From: Thiomargarita sp.
Lineage (GTDB): Bacteria > Pseudomonadota > Gammaproteobacteria > Beggiatoales > Beggiatoaceae
Reading direction: 5' to 3'
Assembly (NCBI GenBank): GCA_020721005.1
Contig: DYNP01000008.1
Coordinates: forward strand, 119,421-183,420
Length of the DNA stretch: 64,000 bases
Shown here one piece after another: positions 18,255 through 27,004 of the stretch. The number at the start of each line of letters is the position of its first letter. Position 1 is the first letter of the stretch. Below the pieces are notes generated by a model. It was given only the letters and a program-made list of their open reading frames with translations. It was not told the DNA's origin and did not search any database. Position numbers and translations under genes: made by a program.

Positions 18255-18911
18255 CTAACTGCAGGTTGAGCTTTTTACAGAATTGAGGGTGGTCTGAGTT
18301 GATACTGGAATTTGTGTGATGGGTTGTAATATTTCAGGCGCTACCTTTTGCAAAAAGGCCACAATCAGTCCCGTGATCAGTCCCTCAATCACTAAAAGTG
18401 GTACATGAATTACCATCATCAATTGAATCAGGGGCCAAAATTCTTGTCCCCCCATTCTTAAAGATCCTCCGATTAGAAGTAAACTTCCCAACATAGCCAA
18501 TGTGGCGCTCCCCAATCCAATCAAAAATCCTCGTTGAGTGACAGTCATCAACCCGCGTCCTGCATAGAAAGCCAATAGGGCAGGCAGGGCTAAATTAACG
18601 GTATTGATGCCCAAAGTGCTGATTCCACCGAACCCAAACAGTACTGCTTGCAAGAGCAGGGCGATAAACAGGGCTGGAAAGGCTGCCCATCCCAATAATA
18701 AGCCGATCAGGCCATGCAATACCAGATGGATCTGAGTGGCACCCAAGGGAATGTGAATTAAGGAGGCGATAAAAAACACCGCGCTCAACAGAGCCACCTG
18801 GGGAATTTGTTCTTCTGGCAATTTTTTGAGACTGAAAGTTAAGCCAGCTATAGCCACAACGTAACCACTGGCCAATACAGGAATTGTTAAAATGCCCTCG
18901 GCAATGTGCAT
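18255..18911 (-). CDS. cbiM: CbiM/NikM-type substrate-binding membrane component of a Ni/Co ECF transporter
   Basis: A 218-residue polytopic protein with the conserved MHIAEG start. In this family the free N-terminus and His2 coordinate Ni or Co; further histidines are H53, H62 and H66. About six membrane helices follow. The start overlaps the stop of the upstream DUF4198 gene (TAATG), so the two are translationally coupled. No CbiN, CbiQ or CbiO gene follows, so energising subunits must be encoded elsewhere or CbiM works alone, as reported for some family members. Nickel is favoured over cobalt because of the DUF4198 partner and hypB in this window. Confidence 0.9.
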   Translation of the reverse strand: MHIAEGILTIPVLASGYVVAIAGLTFSLKKLPEEQIPQVALLSAVFFIASLIHIPLGATQIHLVLHGLIGLLLGWAAFPALFIALLLQAVLFGFGGISTLGINTVNLALPALLAFYAGRGLMTVTQRGFLIGLGSATLAMLGSLLLIGGSLRMGGQEFWPLIQLMMVIHVPLLVIEGLITGLIVAFLQKVAPEILQPITQIPVSTQTTLNSVKSSTCS

Positions 18912-19669
18912 TATGGCAACTCCTTAGCCTGTACCCACAAAACTCCTCCCAATTCTCCTTCCACCATTTGCCCTTGTGGATTGCGCATGGGCTGCTCACT
19001 TTCCAATAACGCGGCAAATCCCCACCATCCAGTTTTGGGAATAGCATAACTGAAGAGACCTTGGCTATCGGCTTTGATAACTTGGGTGATTAAGGCGGCT
19101 GAAGCAGGAATAATCGATCGAGACTGATTGAAATATTCCACTTCAATCTTGGCAAAGGGCACCACCTTCCCATTTCTTCTGACCAAGCCTTGAAACAAAT
19201 TCCCCACCCAAATCCCAAACGGTCTCACCAGAGGTTCAATTTCCACGGGCAATCCCACTAAAGTTTCCCAACCGGTGCCCGCTTCAAAGGCATCCACAAT
19301 GACCTTGGTATAATGCACAATCATTTTACCTTCAGTTTCCTCCCAATAAGGAGCGGGCTCTAGGAAAAAAATATAATTACCAGGTTGTTTGAAAGTATAA
19401 CTGGCCTGATAAAAAGTCACGCCAGACTGTTGTTTTGGCACTAAATTCTTTGATAAATCAATCTGTTGCTCACCCAATAACACCCCAAATTGCTGAGGTT
19501 TACCCATGTTCATCAAAGGCCCTTGTTCCATAGGATGCGTCCACTGCATTTCCAATTGTATCACCGATTGTTGAGTCTCAATAACTGTATCGGTAGTGGG
19601 TAAGAGCGTCTGAAAATGAGCCAGAGTCAAGGAAGGAAATAACATAAGAAGTAGAATAAACGGAGGCAT
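18911..19669 (-). CDS. DUF4198 periplasmic protein associated with nickel/cobalt uptake
   Basis: A 252-residue exported protein with signal peptide MPPFILLLMLFPSLTLA, followed immediately by a histidine (HFQTLLP), and a beta-sandwich pattern. DUF4198 proteins accompany CbiM/NikM transporters and are thought to bind metal in the periplasm. An earlier in-frame ATG at 19702 lies before the signal peptide; the ATG at 19669 has an AGGA site eight bases upstream and is preferred. The stop overlaps the cbiM start. A repeat that may be a metal-regulator operator lies 30-60 bases upstream. Confidence 0.85.
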   Translation of the reverse strand: MPPFILLLMLFPSLTLAHFQTLLPTTDTVIETQQSVIQLEMQWTHPMEQGPLMNMGKPQQFGVLLGEQQIDLSKNLVPKQQSGVTFYQASYTFKQPGNYIFFLEPAPYWEETEGKMIVHYTKVIVDAFEAGTGWETLVGLPVEIEPLVRPFGIWVGNLFQGLVRRNGKVVPFAKIEVEYFNQSRSIIPASAALITQVIKADSQGLFSYAIPKTGWWGFAALLESEQPMRNPQGQMVEGELGGVLWVQAKELP

Positions 19670-19700
19670 AGTCAAATCCTGAAATTGGTCAGTTAGAAAC

Positions 19701-19728
19701 ATCGTAATATTTTTATTACAATCGTAAT
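19701..19728. promoter_or_regulatory. candidate operator upstream of the DUF4198-cbiM pair
   Basis: ATCGTAAT occurs at 19701-19708 and 19721-19728, exactly 20 bases (two helical turns) apart. Between them GTAAT at 19704 pairs with ATTAC at 19715. It lies 32-59 bases upstream of the DUF4198 start. The layout fits a dimeric or tetrameric repressor such as NikR or a Fur-family protein, but no regulator is identified. Confidence 0.4.
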
Positions 19729-19929
19729 ACTAACCCATTCCTTTCGACAATGCAAGGCTAAAATAGTGGGCAACGAACAAAAATTGCCTATTTTACCTTG
19801 ATTGCTTGGAAACAGCCCACCTAGAGTGGATAATATGCCTCTTTTCGCGTTATCATCCACTGAACTTCAAAAGATGGATAATGCTTTGCTAAACATGCTG
19901 GCAACAAGAGACACATTGCCATGAACTGA

Positions 19930-20136
19930 TCAACGAAGTTGCATTATCCAATGAGCCAGATGATGGGCGGCCTGTTGATAACTATGATCAGTCATATGCC
20001 CCTCATCGATGAAACTCCCCCCTCATAATGATAACTGTTGAGGTCAAGAAAGGGCACTTCCAAATCCAAACAAATTTGTTCCAACATGTTGGCAAATCGA
20101 GGCAACAAAGTTGAGAAGTAACTGCCCAAACCGTTA
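19930..20136 (-). pseudogene. C-terminal fragment of an SGNH-hydrolase-like gene, frameshifted
   Basis: After the hisI stop, the same minus-strand frame continues open and encodes GLGSYFSTLLPRFANMLEQ, then VPFLDLNSYHYEGG. At a run of six G (about 20016-20021 on the plus strand, as C) the frame is lost. A one-base shift restores SFIDEGHMTDHSYQQAA and ends at a stop at 19930. The restored segment has the D-x-x-H motif and following helix of SGNH/DltD-like hydrolases. The N-terminal part, including the GDS block, is missing. A seven-G run would keep the frame, so a sequencing slip at the homopolymer is possible, but the missing 5' part still marks it as a remnant. Confidence 0.5.
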
Positions 20137-20138
20137 GA

Positions 20139-20507
20139 TCACGGTTTTACAGATCTTTCCTCTACAATTATCCATTCTCCAGTTTGCCATTGTTGATAAA
20201 AACAGGTCTCGCGACCGGTATGACAGGCGCCCGCCCCGATTTGTTCTACTTTAAGCAGCAGTACATCGTGATCACAATCGATCCGTAGTTCTTTAACATA
20301 TTGAATGTTACCTGATTCTTCTCCTTTGTACCAGAGTCGATTGCGAGAACGGGACCAGTAAATTGCACGTTTTTCTTCTAAAGTAAGGGTGAGGGCTTGG
20401 CGATTCATCCAAGCAAACATGAGGACCTTGTTGGTGTTTACATCTTGGGTGATGACCGGGACCAAGCCTTGGTCATTCCAAGTAATTTGATCGAGATAAT
20501 TTGCCAT
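20139..20507 (-). CDS. hisI: phosphoribosyl-AMP cyclohydrolase
   Basis: A 122-residue HisI that opens the purine ring of phosphoribosyl-AMP in histidine synthesis. Conserved segments are [26 protein letters not shown], the magnesium site D-C-D-H-D and the zinc cysteines in [14 protein letters not shown]. It is the monofunctional form without a HisE domain. No other his gene is adjacent. Its 3' end abuts the SGNH fragment with only two bases between. Confidence 0.96.
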   Translation of the reverse strand: MANYLDQITWNDQGLVPVITQDVNTNKVLMFAWMNRQALTLTLEEKRAIYWSRSRNRLWYKGEESGNIQYVKELRIDCDHDVLLLKVEQIGAGACHTGRETCFYQQWQTGEWIIVEERSVKP

Positions 20508-20647
20508 ATTTTAATTGTTACAATATAATGGGTTGAGTTTTAAAAGGTGGAGTTATACAACAACTGCACTGTTTATCATAAAGAAATTGACCAGATAATA
20601 CAAGAAAATGGGTTAACATTTGCCAGTATACTAAGACGAGATCAATT

Positions 20648-21361
20648 ATGAAACGAATGATTGAGGGTGCTGATAAGTCGGCATTAGAGGATATCAGGGC
20701 TGGTGGTGAGCGGGGAATGGCGGCATTGTATAAACGTTATTCTCCGGATTTGCAATGTCGGATTAGGAGTCGTTATGGAATCTTGGAACCGCAAGAGATA
20801 CAAGAGTTGTGTGATGACACTTTTTATGCCTTTTACAGCAGCATTCATAATTTTCGGGAAGAATGCAGTGTATACACCTGGCTTTGTCACTTATTGGATT
20901 ATAGGACCAAACAATATTTTGCCAAAACTCCAACTGTCACTTGTCGATTTGATCCTTATGCATTGGAGGAAGAGTTTGAGGAGTTACAAGCTATTTCCCG
21001 TATTGAAAGAGAAGTATGTTATGAACGTTGCTATCAATTGTTGTTGAAACGTATACAAAGTTTACCTCGTTTGACGGCTAATTTTTGGAGGATGAAAGTA
21101 CTGGCTGCCTTGGGCAAAAGTACGGCAGAAATCAGCAATGACTTGGGAAAGACTCCTGGAAGTGTACGGGCATTCATGAGTCAACATACTCAATGTTGGC
21201 AAATTTTAACAAAATTAGCGCAAGGCGTTCCTATAGTGGAAATCGCTGCTGACCAGCAAAAAACGTCTGAAGAGGTCGAGCGACAATTGATAGACTGTCG
21301 AAGTCGTTTGCGGATTTACGATCAGATTCAAAATTGCCAACATGATTGTGAGGATTTATAA
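20648..21361 (+). CDS. ECF-type RNA polymerase sigma factor
   Basis: A 237-residue protein with the two domains of an ECF sigma factor. Region 2 is about 24-95 (ALYKRYSPDL, EIQELCDDTFYAFY, VYTWLCHLLD) and region 4 about 140-190 (RIQSLPRLTANFW, then an HTH around STAEISNDLGKTPGSVRAF). An extra C-terminal segment of about 45 residues (VPIVEIAADQQKTSEEV) looks like a second helix-turn-helix. It is the first gene of a three-gene operon, one base before a single-pass membrane protein that may be its anti-sigma factor. No self-regulated promoter was identified. Confidence 0.85.
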   Translation: MKRMIEGADKSALEDIRAGGERGMAALYKRYSPDLQCRIRSRYGILEPQEIQELCDDTFYAFYSSIHNFREECSVYTWLCHLLDYRTKQYFAKTPTVTCRFDPYALEEEFEELQAISRIEREVCYERCYQLLLKRIQSLPRLTANFWRMKVLAALGKSTAEISNDLGKTPGSVRAFMSQHTQCWQILTKLAQGVPIVEIAADQQKTSEEVERQLIDCRSRLRIYDQIQNCQHDCEDL

Positions 21362-21362
21362 C

Positions 21363-22079
21363 ATGAAAAAGTCTACTCCCCCAAAAACACCCGTTGCCGA
21401 GATTAATGAACAAGTGCAACAAGATGATCAAAATTGGTTAGCTATCATGGCGGGCAAAACTTCCCCCGAATCTGCTGATCCCAAAACAGTGCAAGAAGCT
21501 TTGGCATTGCGCCATGCTTTATTGAAACAAGCCCAGGCTCAAGAGACCGTTTCTTTAGCCAATTTGGAAAAGATCAAGGAGCGTTTGCGAGCAAATGGGC
21601 ACTTGCCAAAATTGCCTTCTAAACCACCGCGTTCCCGATTTTATGATGACTGGGAAGAATGGTTGAGTTGGAAAAAATTGACTTTGGTGACTGTATATAC
21701 CAGTTTGGTAGCCGTGATTACCCTGCGCTATATTCCTACAGAAGAATCGACTGCCCCCACACTGTTCATTCCCAAGTCGCAATCGACGGTTACAAACCCA
21801 ATTCCCACTCAATCCAAAGTCATTGAAATAACATGTTATCGATGGCAAAAATTACAGAAGCAATTGTTGCAAAAAGGATTGCCATTGACTTTCAATTCAA
21901 GTACTTGGGAACTGGTATGGCCAGAACACTCATTTACCGCAGAGGAGTGGAAAACCTTGGTTGACCTATTGTACAATTATCAAATAACGCCGGAAAAATA
22001 CAAATTTCAAGAGTATGCTGGATTGAGAACGGCAGGCCTGCAGATTAAATTGCTGGATAATTGTCAAGGAGAAAAGTGA
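21363..22079 (+). CDS. single-pass membrane protein, putative anti-sigma factor
   Basis: A 238-residue protein with a cytoplasmic N-terminal half (about 1-105), one membrane helix near residues 107-125 (LTLVTVYTSLVAVITL) and a periplasmic C-terminal part. The topology and position directly after an ECF sigma gene suggest an anti-sigma factor. I see no zinc-binding HxxxCxxC motif or FecR domain, so this rests on context. The ATG at 21363 lies one base after the sigma stop with GAGG upstream; an earlier in-frame start would overlap the sigma gene. Its stop overlaps the CHAT gene's ATG by one base. Confidence 0.75.
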   Translation: MKKSTPPKTPVAEINEQVQQDDQNWLAIMAGKTSPESADPKTVQEALALRHALLKQAQAQETVSLANLEKIKERLRANGHLPKLPSKPPRSRFYDDWEEWLSWKKLTLVTVYTSLVAVITLRYIPTEESTAPTLFIPKSQSTVTNPIPTQSKVIEITCYRWQKLQKQLLQKGLPLTFNSSTWELVWPEHSFTAEEWKTLVDLLYNYQITPEKYKFQEYAGLRTAGLQIKLLDNCQGEK

Positions 22080-23803
22080 TGAAATGGGAATGGTTTTTAT
22101 TGTTTGGGATTGTGATGTTGGGTTGCACAAATTCCACAATTTCACCTCCGATCCAACCCACAGAAAATTCAAGGCTCAGTCCAGATCAAACTTGTCCTAA
22201 GACCTGCTTGTCCTCTCAGGATTCTTCTCAAACCTGCTGGCAGCTACCGGACCACTGCTTTGCCCAAGCTGCAGTGTGTTGCCAAAAATTTGTGGAGGAG
22301 GATATGCACAGTCAGCGCTATTCCCAAGCTCTGAAAAGGGTACGAGAAGCCATTTTCAAGGCGCAGGCTCATCAACAAGAAAATTGGTTATTCCGTTGGG
22401 AATGGGAATTGGGGCGTATTTTTAAGCAACTTCATCAACTGGATGATGCTATTAATGCTTATCAACGTGCCTTGGCCATTTTATTTCCTGCAACCTGCGC
22501 TTCTTCCGGAGACTTGAAGTCCTTAGGAATGGTGAAAGGATTCAATTGGAAACTGAATGGGCCCAACACTTATGAGCATATTCACCGCTTTTTGGAAGAA
22601 AATATTGATCTTCTGTTGCAAAAAGCCAGCTCCACTGCCAACGGTCAACACAAAGAAGATGCTTTGCTGCAGGTACAGAAGGGGATTGAGGTTTTAAAAC
22701 GGGCCGATCTGGAAAATTATTTTGAGGGAGAATGTATTCAAAAACGGGACGATTCCAGCGCTAACGTTGAGTTAGGGGCAGAGACTGCTGTTATTTATCC
22801 CATCTTATTACCCGAACGTTTGGAATTATTGGTGTTGTTGCCTGGCGAAAAATTGTTTCTATTGCCCGCCCAGTTTTTACCTCGCGATCGGATAGAAACG
22901 GTGATAGAATCCATACGCCAAAACTGGCAAACTGATCCCAGTAATTTGGACCCAGAAATGCAACATTCTTATTTACGACATGCTCAACAGTTGTATCAAT
23001 GGCTTATTGTTCCCTTGAAAACTGTGTTGCCTTCATCGGTTAAGATCTTGGTATTTGTATCCAGTGGAGAATTGTTAACTGTCAATCCATCTGCTTTTCA
23101 CGATGGACAACGATTTTTGCTGCAACAATATGCGGTGGTCATTATTCCTGGTCTTAGCTTATTGAATGTTGCTCAATCTTCTCAATTCATTAGAAAGGAG
23201 AGAATTCTCATGGCCATGACCAAGCCTGTTGACGACTATCCAGAGTTGTACTTTGGTAAAAAGGAGTTTGAAGTGATTAAGCGTGAGTATAAACCAAGGA
23301 TAAGATTGTTGGATCAAGAGTTTACAACGGCCAACTGGCAGCGTCTGCATAAAGATTTCATTGCTGAAGAAGTTGAAGTAATGCACATTATTTCTCATGC
23401 TCATTTTGCGAAAGAGATGAAAAACAAAGACAATTTTATCAAAACATTTGATGGACAGTTGTCATTTGAAGAATTTAAGGATTTATTTGGAAAACTGAAG
23501 TTTCCAATCAATTTGTTATTGCTAAGTGCCTGCAGCACAGCTGAAGGGGATGAAGCCCAATGGGCCAGTTTGGGACTGTCTGGGCTGGCGATCAAAACTG
23601 GAGTGCAAAGTTCCTTAGCGACTTTATGGAAAGCCCATGATGTTACTACTTATTTCCTGGTGACTGATTTTTATCAGCATTGGTTGGAGGCGGGAAAATC
23701 GAAAGCAATGGCGTTGCAAAGTGCTCAGCAGAAGTTAATAAATTCGACCTACAATCATCCCTTTTATTGGGCACATATGGTCCTGGTAGGAGATTGGCAA
23801 TAA
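22079..23803 (+). CDS. CHAT-domain peptidase-like lipoprotein with TPR region
   Basis: A 574-residue protein. The first 16 residues form a lipoprotein signal ending VMLGC (C16 lipidated), so it should be exported. A cysteine-rich stretch follows (seven Cys within about residues 37-70), then a TPR-like helical region (about 75-150). The C-terminal CHAT domain (about 300-574) keeps the caspase-like dyad: H440 in ISHAHF and C485 in LSACSTAEG, plus the QSSLATLW segment. An AGGAG site lies seven bases before the ATG. Translationally coupled to the putative anti-sigma gene (TGATG overlap). An envelope-located CHAT protease is unusual; its substrate is unknown. Confidence 0.85.
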   Translation: MKWEWFLLFGIVMLGCTNSTISPPIQPTENSRLSPDQTCPKTCLSSQDSSQTCWQLPDHCFAQAAVCCQKFVEEDMHSQRYSQALKRVREAIFKAQAHQQENWLFRWEWELGRIFKQLHQLDDAINAYQRALAILFPATCASSGDLKSLGMVKGFNWKLNGPNTYEHIHRFLEENIDLLLQKASSTANGQHKEDALLQVQKGIEVLKRADLENYFEGECIQKRDDSSANVELGAETAVIYPILLPERLELLVLLPGEKLFLLPAQFLPRDRIETVIESIRQNWQTDPSNLDPEMQHSYLRHAQQLYQWLIVPLKTVLPSSVKILVFVSSGELLTVNPSAFHDGQRFLLQQYAVVIIPGLSLLNVAQSSQFIRKERILMAMTKPVDDYPELYFGKKEFEVIKREYKPRIRLLDQEFTTANWQRLHKDFIAEEVEVMHIISHAHFAKEMKNKDNFIKTFDGQLSFEEFKDLFGKLKFPINLLLLSACSTAEGDEAQWASLGLSGLAIKTGVQSSLATLWKAHDVTTYFLVTDFYQHWLEAGKSKAMALQSAQQKLINSTYNHPFYWAHMVLVGDWQ

Positions 23804-23833
23804 GTGGTTAGTGTATAAAGTAAAACTCTTTGC

Positions 23834-25141
23834 TCATAGGGCATTGCGGGCTTTGATCTCCAGGTAGGCATTGACGATCTTAATGGGCAGCAGTTCGGGC
23901 TCAGTGTCTACGCAGAGCACGCCTTGGTGAGTTAAGGTTTCATACAGGTGTTGACGATGTTGCAGATATTCATAAGTGGCTGCTTGTCGCAAGGCTTCTT
24001 CAAAATTGTGCACCGGATGCTCCAACACTTCAGTGATGATTTTTTCTTGCAAACTGGCGAGTAAAATCAGGTGTTTACGACGCAATAGTTGCAATGCAGG
24101 TAATAATTCTTCAGTGTCTTCATCTCGGAGATTGGTGATGAGCACCACCAGCGCCCGTTTGCGATGTTTTTCCATCAATTGTTGGGCTGCGGCTAAATAG
24201 TCAGAAGTGTGTGCTGAGGGTTGCAGGTCATAAACTGTGTTGAGAATAAGGTTGAGGGTATTTTTGCCTTTGCGCGGGGCTAACCAACGAGTTTCTCCAC
24301 TGAGAGTCATGAGTCCCAAAGCATCACCTTGGCGCAAGGCCACATAGGATAACAGTAATACAGCATTGAGAGTGTCGTCAAAATGGGAAAAGGTGCCGTC
24401 TTGAGCGGTCATGCGACGTCCACAGTCGAGTAAAAAGATCAAGGTTTGGTCTCTTTCATCTTGATATTCTTTGGAAATGAGTTTTCGGTATCTGGAGGTG
24501 GTGTTCCAATCGATTTGGCGAAGGGCATCTCCAGATCGATATTCACGCAATTGGTGAAAATCCAGTCCTTCTCCACGGCGAGGTAATTTGTGAATTCCCA
24601 GTTGTCCCAGTCGATTTTCGGTGGCCAATAGGGCATATTTGGTGGTGGCTGCAAAATTGGGGTAAACTCGTACTGGAGCGGCCAGGGGTAAGTAGCGGGC
24701 TTGTTTCCAAAAGTGCCAAGGGGAATAGATGAGTAAGTAAATGCCTTTGAATGCCATGAGTCCACGTCGTTGAGGACAGAGTTTATAGGCAGTGGTCAGT
24801 TGGCTGTGGGGGGGTAAGGTGAGTTTTTGAGGTAAACCAAGGAGTTGGCTGTGAATAGGGTAATCATCAAAAATATCCAGAGTTAAAGAATGGGAACTGG
24901 CATTGTGGAATTTTAAATTGACTTCTGTCCACACTCCTAGGGGTAGGGATTTTAGCAGTTGGCGTTCGAAAATAGGGGAGGGTAGATGATAGACTTGCCA
25001 GGCTTCAATGCAACTGAGAAGGAGGAGAATGAGGCCGGTGATTTCCCAAAATAGGGTCATGGGAGGACGCCATACACTGGCTATGGCCAGTATTAACCAG
25101 AGTAGCCAGCCAAGGAATAAAAAGTTGTTTGGACGTATCAT
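23834..25141 (-). CDS. DUF58 membrane protein with VWA-like domain
   Basis: A 435-residue protein with two N-terminal membrane helices (about 8-24 and 30-45), then the DUF58 signature GEGLDFHQLREYRSGDALRQ followed by IDWNTTSRYRKL, and a VWA-like fold beginning LIFLLDCGRRM (a degenerate MIDAS). DUF58 proteins usually sit beside MoxR ATPases and other VWA proteins and are implicated in enzyme maturation or envelope stress. No moxR gene is adjacent. It is convergent with the CHAT gene (30-base gap). Confidence 0.92.
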   Translation of the reverse strand: MIRPNNFLFLGWLLWLILAIASVWRPPMTLFWEITGLILLLLSCIEAWQVYHLPSPIFERQLLKSLPLGVWTEVNLKFHNASSHSLTLDIFDDYPIHSQLLGLPQKLTLPPHSQLTTAYKLCPQRRGLMAFKGIYLLIYSPWHFWKQARYLPLAAPVRVYPNFAATTKYALLATENRLGQLGIHKLPRRGEGLDFHQLREYRSGDALRQIDWNTTSRYRKLISKEYQDERDQTLIFLLDCGRRMTAQDGTFSHFDDTLNAVLLLSYVALRQGDALGLMTLSGETRWLAPRKGKNTLNLILNTVYDLQPSAHTSDYLAAAQQLMEKHRKRALVVLITNLRDEDTEELLPALQLLRRKHLILLASLQEKIITEVLEHPVHNFEEALRQAATYEYLQHRQHLYETLTHQGVLCVDTEPELLPIKIVNAYLEIKARNAL

Positions 25142-25381
25142 AGGGGCAAAATGGGATAGGAGTCAGCTTGATCAGGGTTAAAAGTAGGCCATTATACTGT
25201 AAATTCGGGGATATTTAGCGTGTTGATCATGATTTTTTCTGTTAAAATTGGTTTGAAAATTTCATGCCCCAGTAAGAATCATTGAGCATGTAGAGGATAA
25301 GACGGTCCTTACTTGGAAAATGAGTTTATATTTGTCAGGTGTATTTGGAACGAATTATTTTAATCTTCATTTGGAGTATCT

Positions 25382-26200
25382 ATGTTTATTTTAAAAAATT
25401 GGCATTCACGAATCAAATATGGAGTGGCTGCAGTGTTGGTGTTGATAACTCTTACTCATTGTTATCAAAAAGTTTCTGTAACTCCCCCAAGTTCGACTTC
25501 AGTTTCTACTCAGGCGGCCCCTGCCAAAATTTCGCAACCTTTGCCAGTACCTATACTTGAACAACCGATCACTCCTTCATCTCCCAATACAAATTCTGAA
25601 ATTGGGACCAATGAAAATCCAACTTCAGAAGCGACTCCTGGGACAGCTTCGCAGCAGTCTGGTAAAATTGTAGTGGATATTTCTACCCAAAAATTGTATC
25701 TCTATTCAAAAGAGAATAGTGTTATAAAGGAGTACGATATTTCCACATCTAAATATGGAATTGGCAGTCAGGCTGGGAGTAATAAAACTCCCTTGGGTTT
25801 ACATCATATTGAGCAAAAGATTGGAGATGGCGCTCCTCTGAATACGATTTTCAAGGCTCGCGTCAGTACTAACCGTCAAGCAGAGATTGATCAGGAACAG
25901 GGCGATGTGGTTACAACTCGTATTTTGTGGTTGAAGGGCTTAGAGAAGGGGAAAAATGCTGGGCCCGGGATTGATTCTTATCAACGTTTTATTTACATTC
26001 ATGGGACTGCAGCTGAAAGGGATATTGGAAAACCGGCTTCTCATGGATGTATTCGAATGTATAATCAAGACGTGATAAACTTATTTCAACAAGTGCCAGA
26101 AAGATTGAAAGTGGAAATTGTTTGTACGGTAAACGATGGGGCTGGAAACTGCGATTATGCTGAAGAAGTCAAAATCAAAATGGGATCGTCCAGCCACTAA
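25382..26200 (+). CDS. L,D-transpeptidase (YkuD family)
   Basis: A 272-residue exported protein. Residues 10-27 form a hydrophobic signal or anchor ending THC, a poor lipobox, so lipidation is uncertain. A Ser/Thr/Pro-rich linker runs to about 90. The YkuD domain (95-255) starts KIVVDISTQKLYLYS and has the catalytic motif H207 and S220-H-G-C223-I-R. These enzymes make 3-3 peptidoglycan crosslinks or attach envelope proteins. It lies close upstream of smpB, but with 98 bases between there is no evidence of co-transcription. Confidence 0.92.
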   Translation: MFILKNWHSRIKYGVAAVLVLITLTHCYQKVSVTPPSSTSVSTQAAPAKISQPLPVPILEQPITPSSPNTNSEIGTNENPTSEATPGTASQQSGKIVVDISTQKLYLYSKENSVIKEYDISTSKYGIGSQAGSNKTPLGLHHIEQKIGDGAPLNTIFKARVSTNRQAEIDQEQGDVVTTRILWLKGLEKGKNAGPGIDSYQRFIYIHGTAAERDIGKPASHGCIRMYNQDVINLFQQVPERLKVEIVCTVNDGAGNCDYAEEVKIKMGSSSH

Positions 26201-26298
26201 TTCCTCGTTGAGTTAAAGGTAGGAACAGGTAATTTTTGGAAAAATTAGGAATAAATTCAATTGTTCCCAATCAGTGAACATAGGTTATATAGAAGGAT

Positions 26299-26769
26299 AT
26301 GAATAAAAAAACCACCCCCGGTAACAGCACTATTGCTTTGAATAAGAAGGCAAAATTTGATTTCTTTTTGGAGGATCGTTTTGAGACCGGTATTGCTCTA
26401 CAAGGCTGGGAAGTCAAAAGTCTACGGTCCGGTCGTTTACAATTGCGGGACACTTATGTGCTCTTGAAGGAGGGAGAAGCCTGGTTGCTGGGCGCAGTCA
26501 TCACTCCCTTGGCCACTGCTTCCACCCATATCGATCCAGATCCACAACGTACACGTAAGCTGTTGTTACATAAAGCAGAATTAAATAAGTTGATAGGAGC
26601 AGTGGAACGAAAGGGCCAAGCTCTGATTGCGACTGCCTTTTATTGGAAAAAGAATCGAGTGAAAGTTGAAATCGCCTTGGCAAAGGGTAAAAAAGACTTT
26701 GACAAACGGTCCACAGAAAAGGATCGGGATTGGCAGCGAGAAAAGGAACGATTATTTAAAAATCATTAA
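26299..26769 (+). CDS. smpB: SsrA-binding protein SmpB
   Basis: A 156-residue SmpB that escorts tmRNA to stalled ribosomes. Conserved segments are [38 protein letters not shown] and the C-terminal basic tail [20 protein letters not shown]. The ssrA RNA gene is not seen nearby. Confidence 0.97.
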   Translation: MNKKTTPGNSTIALNKKAKFDFFLEDRFETGIALQGWEVKSLRSGRLQLRDTYVLLKEGEAWLLGAVITPLATASTHIDPDPQRTRKLLLHKAELNKLIGAVERKGQALIATAFYWKKNRVKVEIALAKGKKDFDKRSTEKDRDWQREKERLFKNH

Positions 26770-27004
26770 ATAAGACCTGGATTAAAGGAATTACTCAGTA
26801 AATAAGTAGGAGTTTAATGATATCTACCTCATTTTGAAGATCGAGAGGACAGGGGGTATCCCTTTTATTGGGATAAAAGAGCACATAAAAACCTTCTTTT
26901 CAATATTATATTTACTTCTATTAAGTGTAAATTGATAAAAAAAGCCTCTTTTATTCCTCTGACCACTTGATTTTCATAGTTTATTTTCCTACCATTGCTT
27001 GGCT

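Noticed and set aside
23834..25141. DUF58 protein as a member of the sigma/CHAT operon
   Set aside because: It lies on the opposite strand and is convergent, so it is not co-transcribed.
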